Below, in pieces: positions 32,307 through 42,537 of a stretch of 64,000 nt of DNA. The stretch covers positions 1 through 64,000 of the forward strand of contig JBAKBP010007459.1 in NCBI GenBank assembly GCA_037953745.1, given 5' to 3'. Source of the DNA: Lithodes maja (taxonomy: Eukaryota; Arthropoda; Malacostraca; Decapoda; Lithodidae). Within the stretch, counting starts at the first letter, position 1, and each line of letters begins with the position of its first letter. Both the position numbers and the translations under genes were made by a program. The notes beneath the pieces were generated by a model, which searched no databases, was not told where the DNA came from, and was given only the letters and a program-made list of their open reading frames with translations.

Positions 32307-33626
32307 ACAGAGATTCTAAGCGCAAGAAGGTATACATACCCAAAAGGAAAGTGTGGCTGCTGAAGAACAAGGAAGTTAGGAATAGGTTTCATAGTGAACT
32401 GGAGGAAATTAATAGAAATAAGGAAGTTAGGCCTAACGATATAAATAGTCAATGGAATTTTCTTAAGCATAGCCTTATCGCTGCCACTGACAAAGTCTGT
32501 GGGAAAACAAAGGGTCACCCCAGGAATAAGATCTCCTGGTGGTGGAACGATGAGGTAGAACATGCTGTGAAAGAGAAAAGGAGATGCTTCAAAGCATGGA
32601 AGAAGGGAGGCAGCAAGGAGGTATACCAGGCAGCTAAACGAACTGCCAAAAGAGTTATTTACAATGCTAAAAAAGGCATTAAGGATCTGGTCCTCGAACA
32701 AAGTGTGTAACACTGACAATCCCAATGGGATCTTTAACCTAGCTAGGCAAGTTAAAAATGACAGTAGGGATATTATAGGTGAACAGTGTGTTAGAAATGA
32801 TAATGGGAAGATTGTGTATGCAGAAAATGAAATCGGAGAAGCATGGAAGGCACACTATGAACGATTGCTATATGTAGAGTTTGAATGGGATAAGGAACAG
32901 CTTAGTATCGAAAAAACAATATCTGGACCCCCTCCTTTGATAGCACCAGCTGTAGTGAGCGATGCAATCAATAAAATAAAGGACGGTAAAGCTCCAGGGT
33001 GCTCTGACATTGTCGTGGAGATGATAAAAGCCTCAGGGGAGACTGGTGTCAACTTAGTCACTGAGTTGATAAACACCATTATTAAAGATGAGAAAATCCA
33101 GAGGATTGGCTCAAAAGTGTAATAGTAAATATATACAAAGGAAAACGGCATGCGCTAGATAGAGGAAATTATAGGGGCCTGAAAATGCTTGACCAAATCA
33201 TGAAGGTCTGTGAGAGTGTCTTTGAGGGTTTGATCAGGCAAAGCATCTCCACTGATGCAGTTTGGTTTTATGCCAGGATGGGGTACAACCGATGCTATCT
33301 TCACAGTCAGGCAAATCCAGGAAAGATACTTACTAAAAGGCAGGGATCTTTACTTTGTGTTTGTAGACCTGGAGAAGGCCTTTGACAGGGTGCCTAGAGA
33401 TGTTGTGCAGTGGGCTATGAGGAAACTTGGTGTGGAAGAGTGGCTGGTGCGTGTGATAATGAAGATGTATCAGGATTCGCGAAGTGCGGTGAGGGTGAAG
33501 GGTGTACTGAGTGATGAGTTCGTAGTCCGTGTTGGAGTCCATCAGGTTTCAGTGTTAAGCCCCCTCCTCTTTATTATGGTCCTGGCACTGTCTAGAGTTT
33601 TTAGAGGCGGACTCCCGTTGGAACTG
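32307..33626 (+). pseudogene. RTE-like LINE reverse transcriptase fragment, cut before YADD
   Basis: The segment upstream of the RT core (KISWWWNDEVEHAVKEKRR) is followed by KDGKAPGCSDIVVEMIK, FGFMPGWGTTDAIF and FVFVDLEKAFDRVPRDVV (motif A), then VGVHQVSVLSPLLF (motif B, with QVS for the usual QGS). Frame changes fall near 32700, 33120 and 33255. The Gypsy LTR at 33627 begins right after the LPLEL segment, before motif C. It differs from the RTE at 12418. Confidence 0.8.
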
Positions 33627-33993
33627 TGTGACGCATGTCGAGTATGAGCATGCTGTACAGAACGCCCAGTCAGGCCCCACCCTCGCTAGGATCGTCAGGG
33701 CAGGAACTTTGGCTGTAGTCTGTGTAGAGTTTCCTAACTCAGTTTATGTGAACCGTTGTACTATAAGTATTATCATTATGTATTTTGTTTTCTTCTAAGT
33801 CAACGAGTTCTATTTTATATCATTAGATATAAGTATTGTGTGTGGGATTTATATATATATAATGATGCGAAGAGAGAGAGAGTTATGTAACACCGACCAG
33901 TGAGCGCGCCACGAGGGGTAGGCCTAATTCCCCCCTCCCTCCCTCCTCAAGCGTGGGAAATCCTTTGTCGATCCCAGATTGAGAGAGAGAATG

Positions 33994-34001
33994 TGACGTC
34001 A
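33994..34001 (+). promoter_or_regulatory. CRE/ATF-type palindrome TGACGTCA in LTR
   Basis: A perfect TGACGTCA, 39 bp upstream of the TATA box; conserved at 40223-40230 in the other LTR. CREB/ATF control is inference. Confidence 0.5.
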
Positions 34002-34032
34002 TGATTGCCGTTATGCTCGCTACGGGGCCGAG

Positions 34033-34039
34033 TATAAAA
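34033..34039 (+). promoter_or_regulatory. TATA box of Gypsy element 1 LTR
   Basis: TATAAAA followed by G/A-rich sequence; a TCAGAACTCATC stretch about 30 bp downstream could hold the start site. The copy in the 3' LTR is 40262-40268. Confidence 0.65.
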
Positions 34040-35450
34040 AGGGAGGTCTCGCCATTTTTAGATCAGAACTCATCAGGCAAAGCGACCTCTCATATCCCTT
34101 GCAACTATCCATATTCTTCCGACTGATGTGAACTTTCTCTACTCTCTGAACAGCCTACCTTCTTCTCTTCTCGTCCCTGTTTATAACCTCGATGACCCCT
34201 TTGGTGCAGATTTAGTCAGCCAAAGTATTATCGCTTGAGTTCTCACGAGATAAGTGCCTGTTAGATAGCCTATTTTTGGAAGGGTTAACTAGAATAGGAT
34301 TGATTGATGTTTGTTGCACTCGTATATGTATTTCCCTGTGTACTATTATTCATGTTCCTGTTTTCTGCTGGTTTAGGTAATGCTAGACTGGGATAGGGTT
34401 CCTCGAGTTGTGATTTCCTATGAGTGCTAGGTTGGTTGAACCAGCACAATTGCAACGGAGACGTGGGAAGCCTAGGGGGTCTTTTTGATTGTGTACCGTG
34501 GGAGTTTAGCACTGTGTTGCGAGTGAGGGCTTTTGCCTGTGCCACCCAACACTGTGCTATCTCATTTGCTTGACTTTGAGAGGATCGCCAGGAGAGAACC
34601 AGATACTAGTGATCTGGATCTCTCAAGAGAGCATCCCGTCAATTACCGTAATTTGGCCGCACAGTCTTAAGGACCTCGCTAGGCTACGAGCCGCTTGCTC
34701 AGCCATTGTCTCTTAACCTTAGATATCCCAGCTAGACTTTGCTCGACCAGCAGATACAGTATAGTATTGAAGCTTCTCCTTATGTATATTATTGTTTAAG
34801 CACTATTGATTTCATGTGTGGCACGCTTAGCTACTTCAGAGATTAGTGGCCCACGAGCACAATCTTAGTAGGCTATTGCCAGTGCATTGTCGGAGTACTT
34901 CTTCTTAATGTTTGCCATATCCTATTGCTTATTCTTATAATTCTTCTTATGTCAATTTAAAGCCTTTAATTACCAGTGAGTTATTCATTAAATTGCTGTT
35001 CAAAATCCGATACTTACTTCTTATGAGTATTCGAGAAGCATCTAACTTATCAGAAGATTCCTTGCTTGATGCTCGAGGACTATTGTTTAACGTAACGTAA
35101 TAGTGCCGATCCGAAGTAGAGGGTGGAGGACTTCTTAAGTTCTTAGTTCAAGGGTGGATTACTTCGGCTTCGGCCAACACTATTCTTTAGTGTTGTAGTA
35201 CTTTCTTCTTTGTTTGATTGTTGACCAGACTAGATAACTCCCGTCTTGCTATTAGTCTGTTGTGTGAAACGCTAGTACCGAGTTCTTGTATACCCCGTTA
35301 TAGCAGATAGAACTCTGGAGGGTAGTGGCGTTTTTTTGTTCGGCTGGCAGTACTCTGGGGTTGGGATCGTGTGTTTTCCGTTGTGGCAGCGAGCCATACT
35401 CGAGTCCTGTGTAAGAGCCCTAGTGTACCCGAGTGCCCGGTCGTAACAAA

Positions 35451-35462
35451 TGGCGACCTTGC
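35451..35462 (+). other. Primer-binding site of Gypsy element 1
   Basis: TGGCGACCTTGC, two bases after the LTR. It starts TGG, complementary to the tRNA CCA end. The same 12-mer follows the LTR of element 2 at 42298. The tRNA species is not identified. Confidence 0.6.
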
Positions 35463-35665
35463 TTAGGATTTTGTGAACAGTATAATTTTTTGCAGAGTTG
35501 TACAACATTTGTTTGTTCGTACTTTAGCGTACATATTGAAGAATATTTTTTTTTTTTGTAAGGCAATTAGGAGAGCATTTAAGAGACTCCAGTTAATTTA
35601 GTAATTAGTGCTTACATAAGGGAGTTTAACACTTTTGTCTCGAGAATTTTTTGGTGAACTTCAGT

Positions 35666-36088
35666 ATGTCGGGCCCTAGTACTGACGAGGAGCGAGAGAT
35701 GCTAAGTGAGGAGGTGCCGTTAGTAACTAGTGAGGAGGATGCTAGACTTTTTGTGAGTAAGCAGTACCACGTGACGGAGGAGAGGCTGACTGGGGTGAAT
35801 GTTTATGGCTTGCACCTGATAGCCAAGGTTTTGGGCAAATCCAATGTAGTAGGGATGTCCAAGGGGGAGCTGATTTCCTGGGTGTTGCGTGGGCGACATG
35901 GGTTTCGGAGGAGAGGGCGTTTGGGGGGGTTCCTCCCCAGATCCCCTCTCACTCGACTCCCACAGTGCCGTCCACTCAGTTGCCGGAGGTTAGCACTCTC
36001 CCACAGAGGGATGAGCATTGGAAGATTGGAGTGCCCTCGGGCGGTGCGTATGGTGGTTCCCCAGTTCTTGCCCCCCCTCCTTCAGTAG
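35666..36088 (+). pseudogene. Gag N-terminus of Gypsy element 1, interrupted
   Basis: ATG at 35666 (MSGPSTDEE). It aligns with the gag start of element 2 (ERDARAFL against EEDARLFV; AIDCYGLRCLATVLG against GVNVYGLHLIAKVLG). A shift at the G-run near 35925 takes the real coding into another frame (GVPPQIPSHSTP), and it returns near 36100. The frame starting at 35666 itself stops at 36086-36088, in the same phase as the ORF from 36122. Confidence 0.7.
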
Positions 36089-36121
36089 TGGCAGCTCCCC
36101 TCTTCCGGCCTGTCTCCTGAG

Positions 36122-39100
36122 ATGATATTTAGACTTGAGCTTGCTAAAATTGAGTCTAGGAAGTATGAGATTGAGGCTGAGACTAGGAAGCATGAGATTG
36201 AGGTTAGGAGGCAGGAGGATGAGACTAGGAGGCACGAGGCTGAGCTTAGGTACGACTCAGAGAAATATTGTGCTCAAATAGATTTAGATAAGACTCGTGC
36301 AGAGTCGACAGGGATTCGGATGGGCCGTGAGGGCCAAGTAAGAGAACAGTCCTTGTCTCACTTAGTCAAATTGGTGCCGGCATTTAGTGAAACTGAAGTC
36401 ACAGAATTTTTTAATCGTTTTGAGAAGAAGTGTAGGGAGCATAATTGGCCTGAAGAGAAGTGGGCAGCTCTAGTCTCCTCAAGACTTACGGGTAAGGGTC
36501 TGAAGGCTTATGATGCACTGCCTTTAGAATCTTGCATTGACTACCCAGTATTGAAGAGAGCTGTCCTACGGGCATACGAGTTGCAACCAGAAACATATCG
36601 ATTGAAGTTTCGGGGTGTTACGAAGACTAGGGAGGCGACCTTTCTTGAACATGCCCGGGACTTAAAAGATGCACTTGCTAACTGGACACGTTCTGAGAAA
36701 GCTGAGACGGCCGAACAGTTGACTGAGCTGTTTCTGCTCGAGCAGTTTTATAAGTGTACTGGTGCAGATATGACTTTAACTATTAAAGAAAAGAACCCTA
36801 AAACTCTACAGGAGGCAGCTGAGATGGCTGACCTCCGGCTATCATTAATTCGTGGGTGCGGGTCTGCCCAGCGTAGTGAGGCAGGTAACAAGGGGCGTGA
36901 CACCCCACCCCCCCGAGTTAGTGATATACATTATGCAAACAAGTACAAGAGCTATGATACCAAGACTGACCACAAGACTAACACCGTCCCATTTAAGAAG
37001 GGGCCGGGCCCTTCCCAGTACCAAGGGAAGCCCAGAGGGGAGTTGGAGTGTTATCTTTGTCATGAAAAGGGGCACTTTGCAAGAGTCTGTCCTAGCAAAC
37101 CACCTACAGCAGCTGTGTCTTTGGCCTGCAACATTGGTGTGTCTCCGAAGTCTTCTGAGTTTGCCCGGGGCAGTTCGTCAGAGGCTGAGGCACAGCCAAT
37201 GCAGAAGCACCTGGGAGGCTCGAACCCTGCTCAGGATGTTTTTTGCGACCATAGAGGACGGGGTTGCGTGATGTGGGCGGGGCGCAAGCATGGAGTAGAG
37301 GTCTTGCGTGATACAGGTGCTTCCCAGACTCTGATGAACAATTTGACTGGCTACCCTATAAATGCGGCTCGGGTGGTAGTGGTGCAGGGTATTAATGCAA
37401 CTCGGTCATACCCGCTGGTGCGGTTGGAGTTGGAGGTGGATGGTGTGACACGTGAATTGGATGTTGGGATTGTGGAGAAACTGCCAGTGGAGGGCGTCGA
37501 CCTTCTTCTCGGTAACGACTTTGCAATGCCCGCTTCTGAGGTTCTACCCTTAGTCGTTGCCGAGAGGACGGCCGACGTGAGTGGGGGAGAGCAAGAGTGT
37601 GTCGAGCGGTGCCAGGCACAACCCATGGCGTGTGCTGTCACCCGGGCTCGGACAGCTAAAGTGTCACAGCCTAGTCCTCCGTCTTCCGACCAGCAGAGGA
37701 ACGATCAACAGGAGGAGGCTAAAGCTGGAGTTGGTTTTAAGAGTTTTGACTCGGCGGCTCTCCTGGTTGATTCAGTATTAGCACCTATGTTAGAGTCTGG
37801 AGAGGCCCCAGGACCTGTCACAGCTAGTGAGGAGGTAGGGCCGGAAGAGACTCAGAGGCAGCAACGTTACACACAGAGAGAAAAAAGGGTTGCTCAGTTG
37901 GAGGATCCGGAAGTTCAGAAGTGTGGTAGTGGTGCTGTCGAGATTAGACACGGGGACGGGGAAGCATGTCATGTGAACCTGGTGGAGGAGTTTGTGAGGC
38001 AACCACCTGCGCAGCCTACTGTCCCTGCGTTGGTCTGCCGCGGCCAAGGTGGAGAAGGAGAGGGGGGCAGTAGGGCACAGGTGGAGGAGAGTAGGGATTG
38101 TCATGTCTCGGCGAAGCAGTGGGCGGGGGACACGAGTCTGGTGGCTGTGGAAGTGCTAGAGCACCTGCCTGAGCAGCAGTGTGCAGCACTCCAGCACCAG
38201 CTCGGTTCATACCCCACTGGTCGTGCCGAGCCCCTGAGTCTCACAACTCGGGCGGTGCGAGATGTTCCGCAGGCAGGTCATGTGACTGTTAAAAGACCGT
38301 TAGCCTCGTTGTTTCGGTGGTTTAAGGTGGGCGACGAGGCCTTGGCATGGTTGCCAGGTCAGGGTCGACCCATGGCTGCCAAGGGTGGTGGTCAAAAGGA
38401 GGACATTGAGCAGATTGGTAAGGTCGGCTGTGGTATCGCAGTGCCCGGTCGTCGCATAGCCTCCCAATGCTGCTCTAGTCTAATGCAACAGCCCTACCAT
38501 AGACCGACTGTATCTGGCCATGTCGCTGAAAGCGGTGATGCTGCGCAGGCAGATGTCGTCACAAGGAATGCGGGGGTGCGCATGTACGGTATCGGCGGGG
38601 AAGCCTTAGCAATAATGAACTGTGGGAGTGACTGCACGGGTGGTACTGATTGTCCCTCTCATGACCTGGCTGTTCTAGGGACGAAGGTGGAGAAGGAGGG
38701 AGACTACAGGTTAGAAGCTGCGGTCTCGGCTGGGTTGTGGGAGGGCACAAGGCATGTTGTTCGTGGAGACAGTGCAAGGCAGTTATTTACTAGGCTATGG
38801 CAGTACTTTCGCATGTTTGTTGCTTCTCCAGGCCTGAGGTACGGGGTAGAATCCGACATGCAGGCTGGAGATAGTGCAAGGCTCAGTTTAATTCCCTGCC
38901 GTATAAATCCTGCTCGACAGCCTATGGTGCAAGCAGAGCTGGATTACGTGTGGACGAAGGATCTGAGGGATAAGGAATGTCGTGAGTGGTCGTTGCGTGT
39001 AACTTTGTCCGAGCGCGCTAAAGAGGTATGTGGTTTTGTTGTGGACGGGAGTACCTACCAGTGCAATGTTATGCCCTACGGACTTAAGAATGCACCAGCA

Positions 39101-39364
39101 ACGTGTCAGAGCCTGATGAATGAAAGTGAAAAGGACAATGATGCGCTGGGGCATTTCGAGATCTATGTTCCAGCCTATGGTCCGGTCGGTGTAGTTTACC
39201 CAGATCATTACCCTCTCAAGATCTTGGACCCGTTTCACAATCGGAATATGAGGCTGACCAGGTGGTCACTAAGGTTATTGGTATATAACCTGGACATAAG
39301 CCATATTGCCGGTTGTGACAACGAGGTTGCATGTGGTCGTTCAGGGGTATATGATCCTGGGTAA
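36122..39364 (+). CDS. 1080-codon patchwork gag-protease-pol-remnant ORF
   Basis: One long open frame. In order: a Glu/Arg-rich coiled coil (about residues 1-55), capsid-like region (FFNRFEKKCREHNW, LQPETYRLKFRG), CCHC knuckle (CYLCHEKGHFARVCP), and aspartic protease (LRDTGASQTL, LLLGNDFAMP). It then jumps past the whole integrase core to the segment after it (CHVNLVEEFVR). Pieces resembling the integrase C-terminus (GDEALAWLPGQGRPMAAK) and two RT N-terminal stretches follow, mixed with unmatched sequence, then a short RT piece (CNVMPYGLKNAPAT). The part with YLDD is missing, and the frame ends with RNase H remnants (FEIYVPAYGPV, NRNMRLTRWSLR). No DDE and no RT active site remain, yet no stop interrupts 1080 codons. 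It may be translated as a structural Gag-like product. Confidence 0.75.
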   Translation: MIFRLELAKIESRKYEIEAETRKHEIEVRRQEDETRRHEAELRYDSEKYCAQIDLDKTRAESTGIRMGREGQVREQSLSHLVKLVPAFSETEVTEFFNRFEKKCREHNWPEEKWAALVSSRLTGKGLKAYDALPLESCIDYPVLKRAVLRAYELQPETYRLKFRGVTKTREATFLEHARDLKDALANWTRSEKAETAEQLTELFLLEQFYKCTGADMTLTIKEKNPKTLQEAAEMADLRLSLIRGCGSAQRSEAGNKGRDTPPPRVSDIHYANKYKSYDTKTDHKTNTVPFKKGPGPSQYQGKPRGELECYLCHEKGHFARVCPSKPPTAAVSLACNIGVSPKSSEFARGSSSEAEAQPMQKHLGGSNPAQDVFCDHRGRGCVMWAGRKHGVEVLRDTGASQTLMNNLTGYPINAARVVVVQGINATRSYPLVRLELEVDGVTRELDVGIVEKLPVEGVDLLLGNDFAMPASEVLPLVVAERTADVSGGEQECVERCQAQPMACAVTRARTAKVSQPSPPSSDQQRNDQQEEAKAGVGFKSFDSAALLVDSVLAPMLESGEAPGPVTASEEVGPEETQRQQRYTQREKRVAQLEDPEVQKCGSGAVEIRHGDGEACHVNLVEEFVRQPPAQPTVPALVCRGQGGEGEGGSRAQVEESRDCHVSAKQWAGDTSLVAVEVLEHLPEQQCAALQHQLGSYPTGRAEPLSLTTRAVRDVPQAGHVTVKRPLASLFRWFKVGDEALAWLPGQGRPMAAKGGGQKEDIEQIGKVGCGIAVPGRRIASQCCSSLMQQPYHRPTVSGHVAESGDAAQADVVTRNAGVRMYGIGGEALAIMNCGSDCTGGTDCPSHDLAVLGTKVEKEGDYRLEAAVSAGLWEGTRHVVRGDSARQLFTRLWQYFRMFVASPGLRYGVESDMQAGDSARLSLIPCRINPARQPMVQAELDYVWTKDLRDKECREWSLRVTLSERAKEVCGFVVDGSTYQCNVMPYGLKNAPATCQSLMNESEKDNDALGHFEIYVPAYGPVGVVYPDHYPLKILDPFHNRNMRLTRWSLRLLVYNLDISHIAGCDNEVACGRSGVYDPG

Positions 39365-39845
39365 ATTGACACACGGGTAGCCTCCTGCTTTGGTTTGAGT
39401 AGTATTTTGCGCTTGGTGCTTGTTGGCTCGCGGTTGTAGCCCAGCGTATTGGGTCGTAAAGCAGGAGTTGAGCGTTTGGTATAGAAGAAAATAGGCTGCC
39501 CTTATAGTGCAGCCGGAAAAAACATATTAAAATATAAAAATCATATAAAAACTCTTTCTTTTTGATGAAGATAATTGTATAAGTTTGTCATAGCCTATAA
39601 AGTGTTTGAGTAGTCCACGAACTATCAAACGGCTGAGCTGCTGTAAGCTCGCTCTGGGAGCATGATATTATGTCTTTTACTATTGTTGGGAGGAGTTATG
39701 AAATGTGATTTTTTTTTTTTTTTTTTATAAGATGTGTTTTAGTGATAAACTCAGCGTTGTTTTAGTGCCATGCGGTCGCTGGGTGTGAGGGGTTTGATGG
39801 GGTTCTGTATATCAGATTTTAGCTCAGGGTTGAGCAAGTAAAATC
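39365..39845 (+). other. 3' untranslated region of Gypsy element 1
   Basis: Noncoding, with a T-run near 39710. No other feature seen. Confidence 0.6.
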
Positions 39846-39855
39846 TTGGGGGAGG
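39846..39855 (+). other. Polypurine tract of Gypsy element 1
   Basis: TTGGGGGAGG directly before the 3' LTR; element 2 has the similar TGGGGGGGC before its own. Confidence 0.65.
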
Positions 39856-41671
39856 TGTGACGCATGTCGAGTATGAGCATGCTGTACAGAACGCCCAGTC
39901 AGGCCCCACCCTCGCTAGGATCGTCAGGGCAGGAACTTTGGCTGTAGTCTGTGTAGAGTTTCCTAACTCAGTTTATGTGAACCGTTGTACTATAAGTATT
40001 ATCATTATGTATTTTGTTTTCTTCTAAGTCAACGAGTTCTATTTTATATCATTAGATATAAGTATTGTGTGTGGGATTTATATATATATAATGATGCGAA
40101 GAGAGAGAGAGTTATGTAACACCGACCAGTGAGCGCGCCACGAGGGGTAGGCCTAATTCCCCCCTCCCTCCCTCCTCAAGCGTGGGAAATCCTTTGTCGA
40201 TCCCAGATTGAGAGAGAGAATGTGACGTCATGATTGCCGTTATGCTCGCTACGGGGCCGAGTATAAAAAGGGAGGTCTCGCCATTTTTAGATCAGAACTC
40301 ATCAGGCAAAGCGACTTCTCATATCCCTTGCAACTATCCATATTCTTCCGACTGATGTGAACTTTCTCTACTCTCTGTACCGCCTACCTTCTTCTTCTGA
40401 ACCCTTTTTAACCTCAATGACCCCTTTGGTGCAGATTTAGTCAGCCAAAGTATTATCGCTTGAGTTCTCACGAGATAAGTGCCTGTTAGATAGCCTATTT
40501 TTGGAAGGGTTAACTAGAATAGGATTGATTGATGTTTGTTGCACTCGTATATGCATTTCCCTGTGTACTATTATTCATGTTCCTGTTTTCTGCTGGTTTA
40601 GGTAATGCTAGACTGGGATAGGGTTCCTCGAGTTGTGATTTCCTATGAGTGCTAGGTTGGTTGAACCAGCACAATTGCAACGGAGACGTGGAACGCCTAG
40701 GTGGTCTTTCTGACTGTGTACCGTGGGAGTTTAGCACTGTGTTGCGAGTGAGGGCTTTTGCCTGTGCCACCCAACACTGTGCTATCTCATTTGCTTGACT
40801 TTGAGAGGATCGCCAGGAGAGAACCAGATACTAGTGATCTGGATCTCTCAAGAGAGCATCCCGTCAATTACCGTAATTTGGCCGCACAGTCTTAAGGACC
40901 TCGCTAGGCTACGAGCCGCTTGCTCAGCCATTGTCTCTTAACCTTAGATATCCCAGCTAGACTTTGCTCGACCAGCAGATACAGTATAGTATTGAAGCTT
41001 CTCCTTATGTATATTATTGTTTAAGCACTATTGATTTCATGTGTGGCACGCTTAGCTACTTCAGAGATTAGTGGCCCACGAGCACAATCTTAGTAGGCTA
41101 TTGCCAGTGCATTGTCGGAGTACTTCTTCTTAATGTTTGCCATATCCTATTGCTTATTCTTATAATTCTTCTTATGTCAATTTAAAGCCTTTAATTACCA
41201 GTGAGTTATTCATTAAATTGCTGTTCAAAATCCGATACTTACTTCTTATGAGTATTCGAGAAGCATCTAACTTATCAGAAGATTCCTTGCTTGATGCTCG
41301 AGGACTATTGTTTAACGTAACGTAATAGTGCCGATCCGAAGTAGAGGGTGGAGGACTTCTTAAGTTCTTAGTTCAAGGGTGGATTACTTCGGCTTCGGCC
41401 AACACTATTCTTTAGTGTTGTAGTACTTTCTTCTTTGTTTGATTGTTGACCAGACTAGATAACTCCCGTCTTGTTATTAGTCTGTTGTGTGAAACGCTAG
41501 TACCGAGTTCTTGTATACCCCGTTATAGCAGATAGAACTCTGGAGGGTAGTGGCGTTTTTTGTTCGGCTGGCAGTACTCTGGGGTTGGGATCGTGTGTTT
41601 CCGTTGTGGCAGCGAGCCATACTCGAGTCCTGTGTAAGAGCCCTAGTGTAACCGAGTGCCCGGTCGTAACA
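39856..41671 (+). repeat. 3' LTR of Gypsy element 1
   Basis: TGTGACGCATG to GTCGTAACA; it carries the same CRE (40223) and TATA box (40262) as the 5' LTR. It abuts the inside of the element 2 LTR. Confidence 0.88.
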
Positions 41672-42294
41672 GGAGTTCCGTTGCGTAGGGCGCATACGGA
41701 CTCAGAGGGGAGACAGAGTGAGAGAAGCGAAGTAGCCTATGCGGTAGTAGGCTACCGGCGCAGTACTGTTGCCTGCAACCTTTTAGTTATTCCAAGTATA
41801 GATTCATTCTTATAATAAGTGACTACTATTTATGTTCCTTCCATGTGTATTATTAGGTATCTACTGGATCATGAACATCTTGTATGCTACATGCTAGTGC
41901 ATGTTAGTAGGGGACAGTTATTCTAGTGCACGCGCTTTCAAGTAGGCGTGTACATTTGTCATTTAGCATTTCACTGTCATACCTTTAGCCTGCTTCTATT
42001 CTACATTATTAGAGGCTTAATATTAACGTAGTTTCTTGAGTATTGCATTTCTTTAGTAATAACGTAACCTATAAATGTCTGAGGGAGTTTAGCCTCATAG
42101 CCTACCCCTGTTGTACACTTTCGCCGAGTTAAGGTACCTCGTTACCATAGACGATAACTCTGTAGGGCGTTGGTGCTTTTGTTGTCTGGAGCATATAGTA
42201 TTTGGGACTGGAATCGAGCGTGTCGTTGTCACATAAGCCATTTCTGTCCTACGATCAAGAATCCCGAATATGTATTGCCGATCCAGCCGTAACA
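41672..42294 (+). repeat. Truncated 5' LTR of Gypsy element 2
   Basis: 623 bp matching 49156-49778 with few differences. The missing left part is present in the 3' LTR as 47970-49155. Confidence 0.88.
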
Positions 42295-42297
42295 AAA

Positions 42298-42309
42298 TGG
42301 CGACCTTGC
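42298..42309 (+). other. Primer-binding site of Gypsy element 2
   Basis: TGGCGACCTTGC, identical to that of element 1, consistent with a shared tRNA primer. Confidence 0.6.
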
Positions 42310-42537
42310 ACAAGATTCAGTAGTATCCTATCACATGTTTTTTGGAGAACTATTCTATGCTACCTAGTAGAGCTGGCTAGAATTTTCTTGCATATTGGAG
42401 GAATTTTTATTGTGTCATTATTGTATTGGTGGACTTGCAGATTGTTTCGTTAGGGGTGTCTAGAGTAGAGTCATTCAAGCATCTTTAACATTTTGTGAGT
42501 CGAGACTGCAATTAGTAATAAGCACTTTTTTTTTTTT

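Larger units (their letters stand above)
33627..35448 (+). repeat. 5' LTR of Gypsy element 1
   Basis: Begins TGTGACGCATG and ends CGTAACA. It is near-identical to 39856-41671 except for clustered differences at 34143-34195 and 34450-34490. Confidence 0.88.
33627..41671 (+). mobile_element. Gypsy element 1: complete LTRs, non-autonomous-looking interior
   Basis: Two 1.8-kb LTRs (33627-35448 and 39856-41671), both TG...CA, with a primer-binding site and purine tract. The interior codes for gag, protease and scrambled pol remnants but has no integrase core and no RT active site. Flanking 5-mers do not match (AACTG before, GGAGT after), so this is not a simple insertion. Confidence 0.85.

Noticed and set aside
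38559..39238. Antisense open frames over the Gypsy ORF
   Set aside because: They are shadows of the patchwork ORF with no recognisable motifs.
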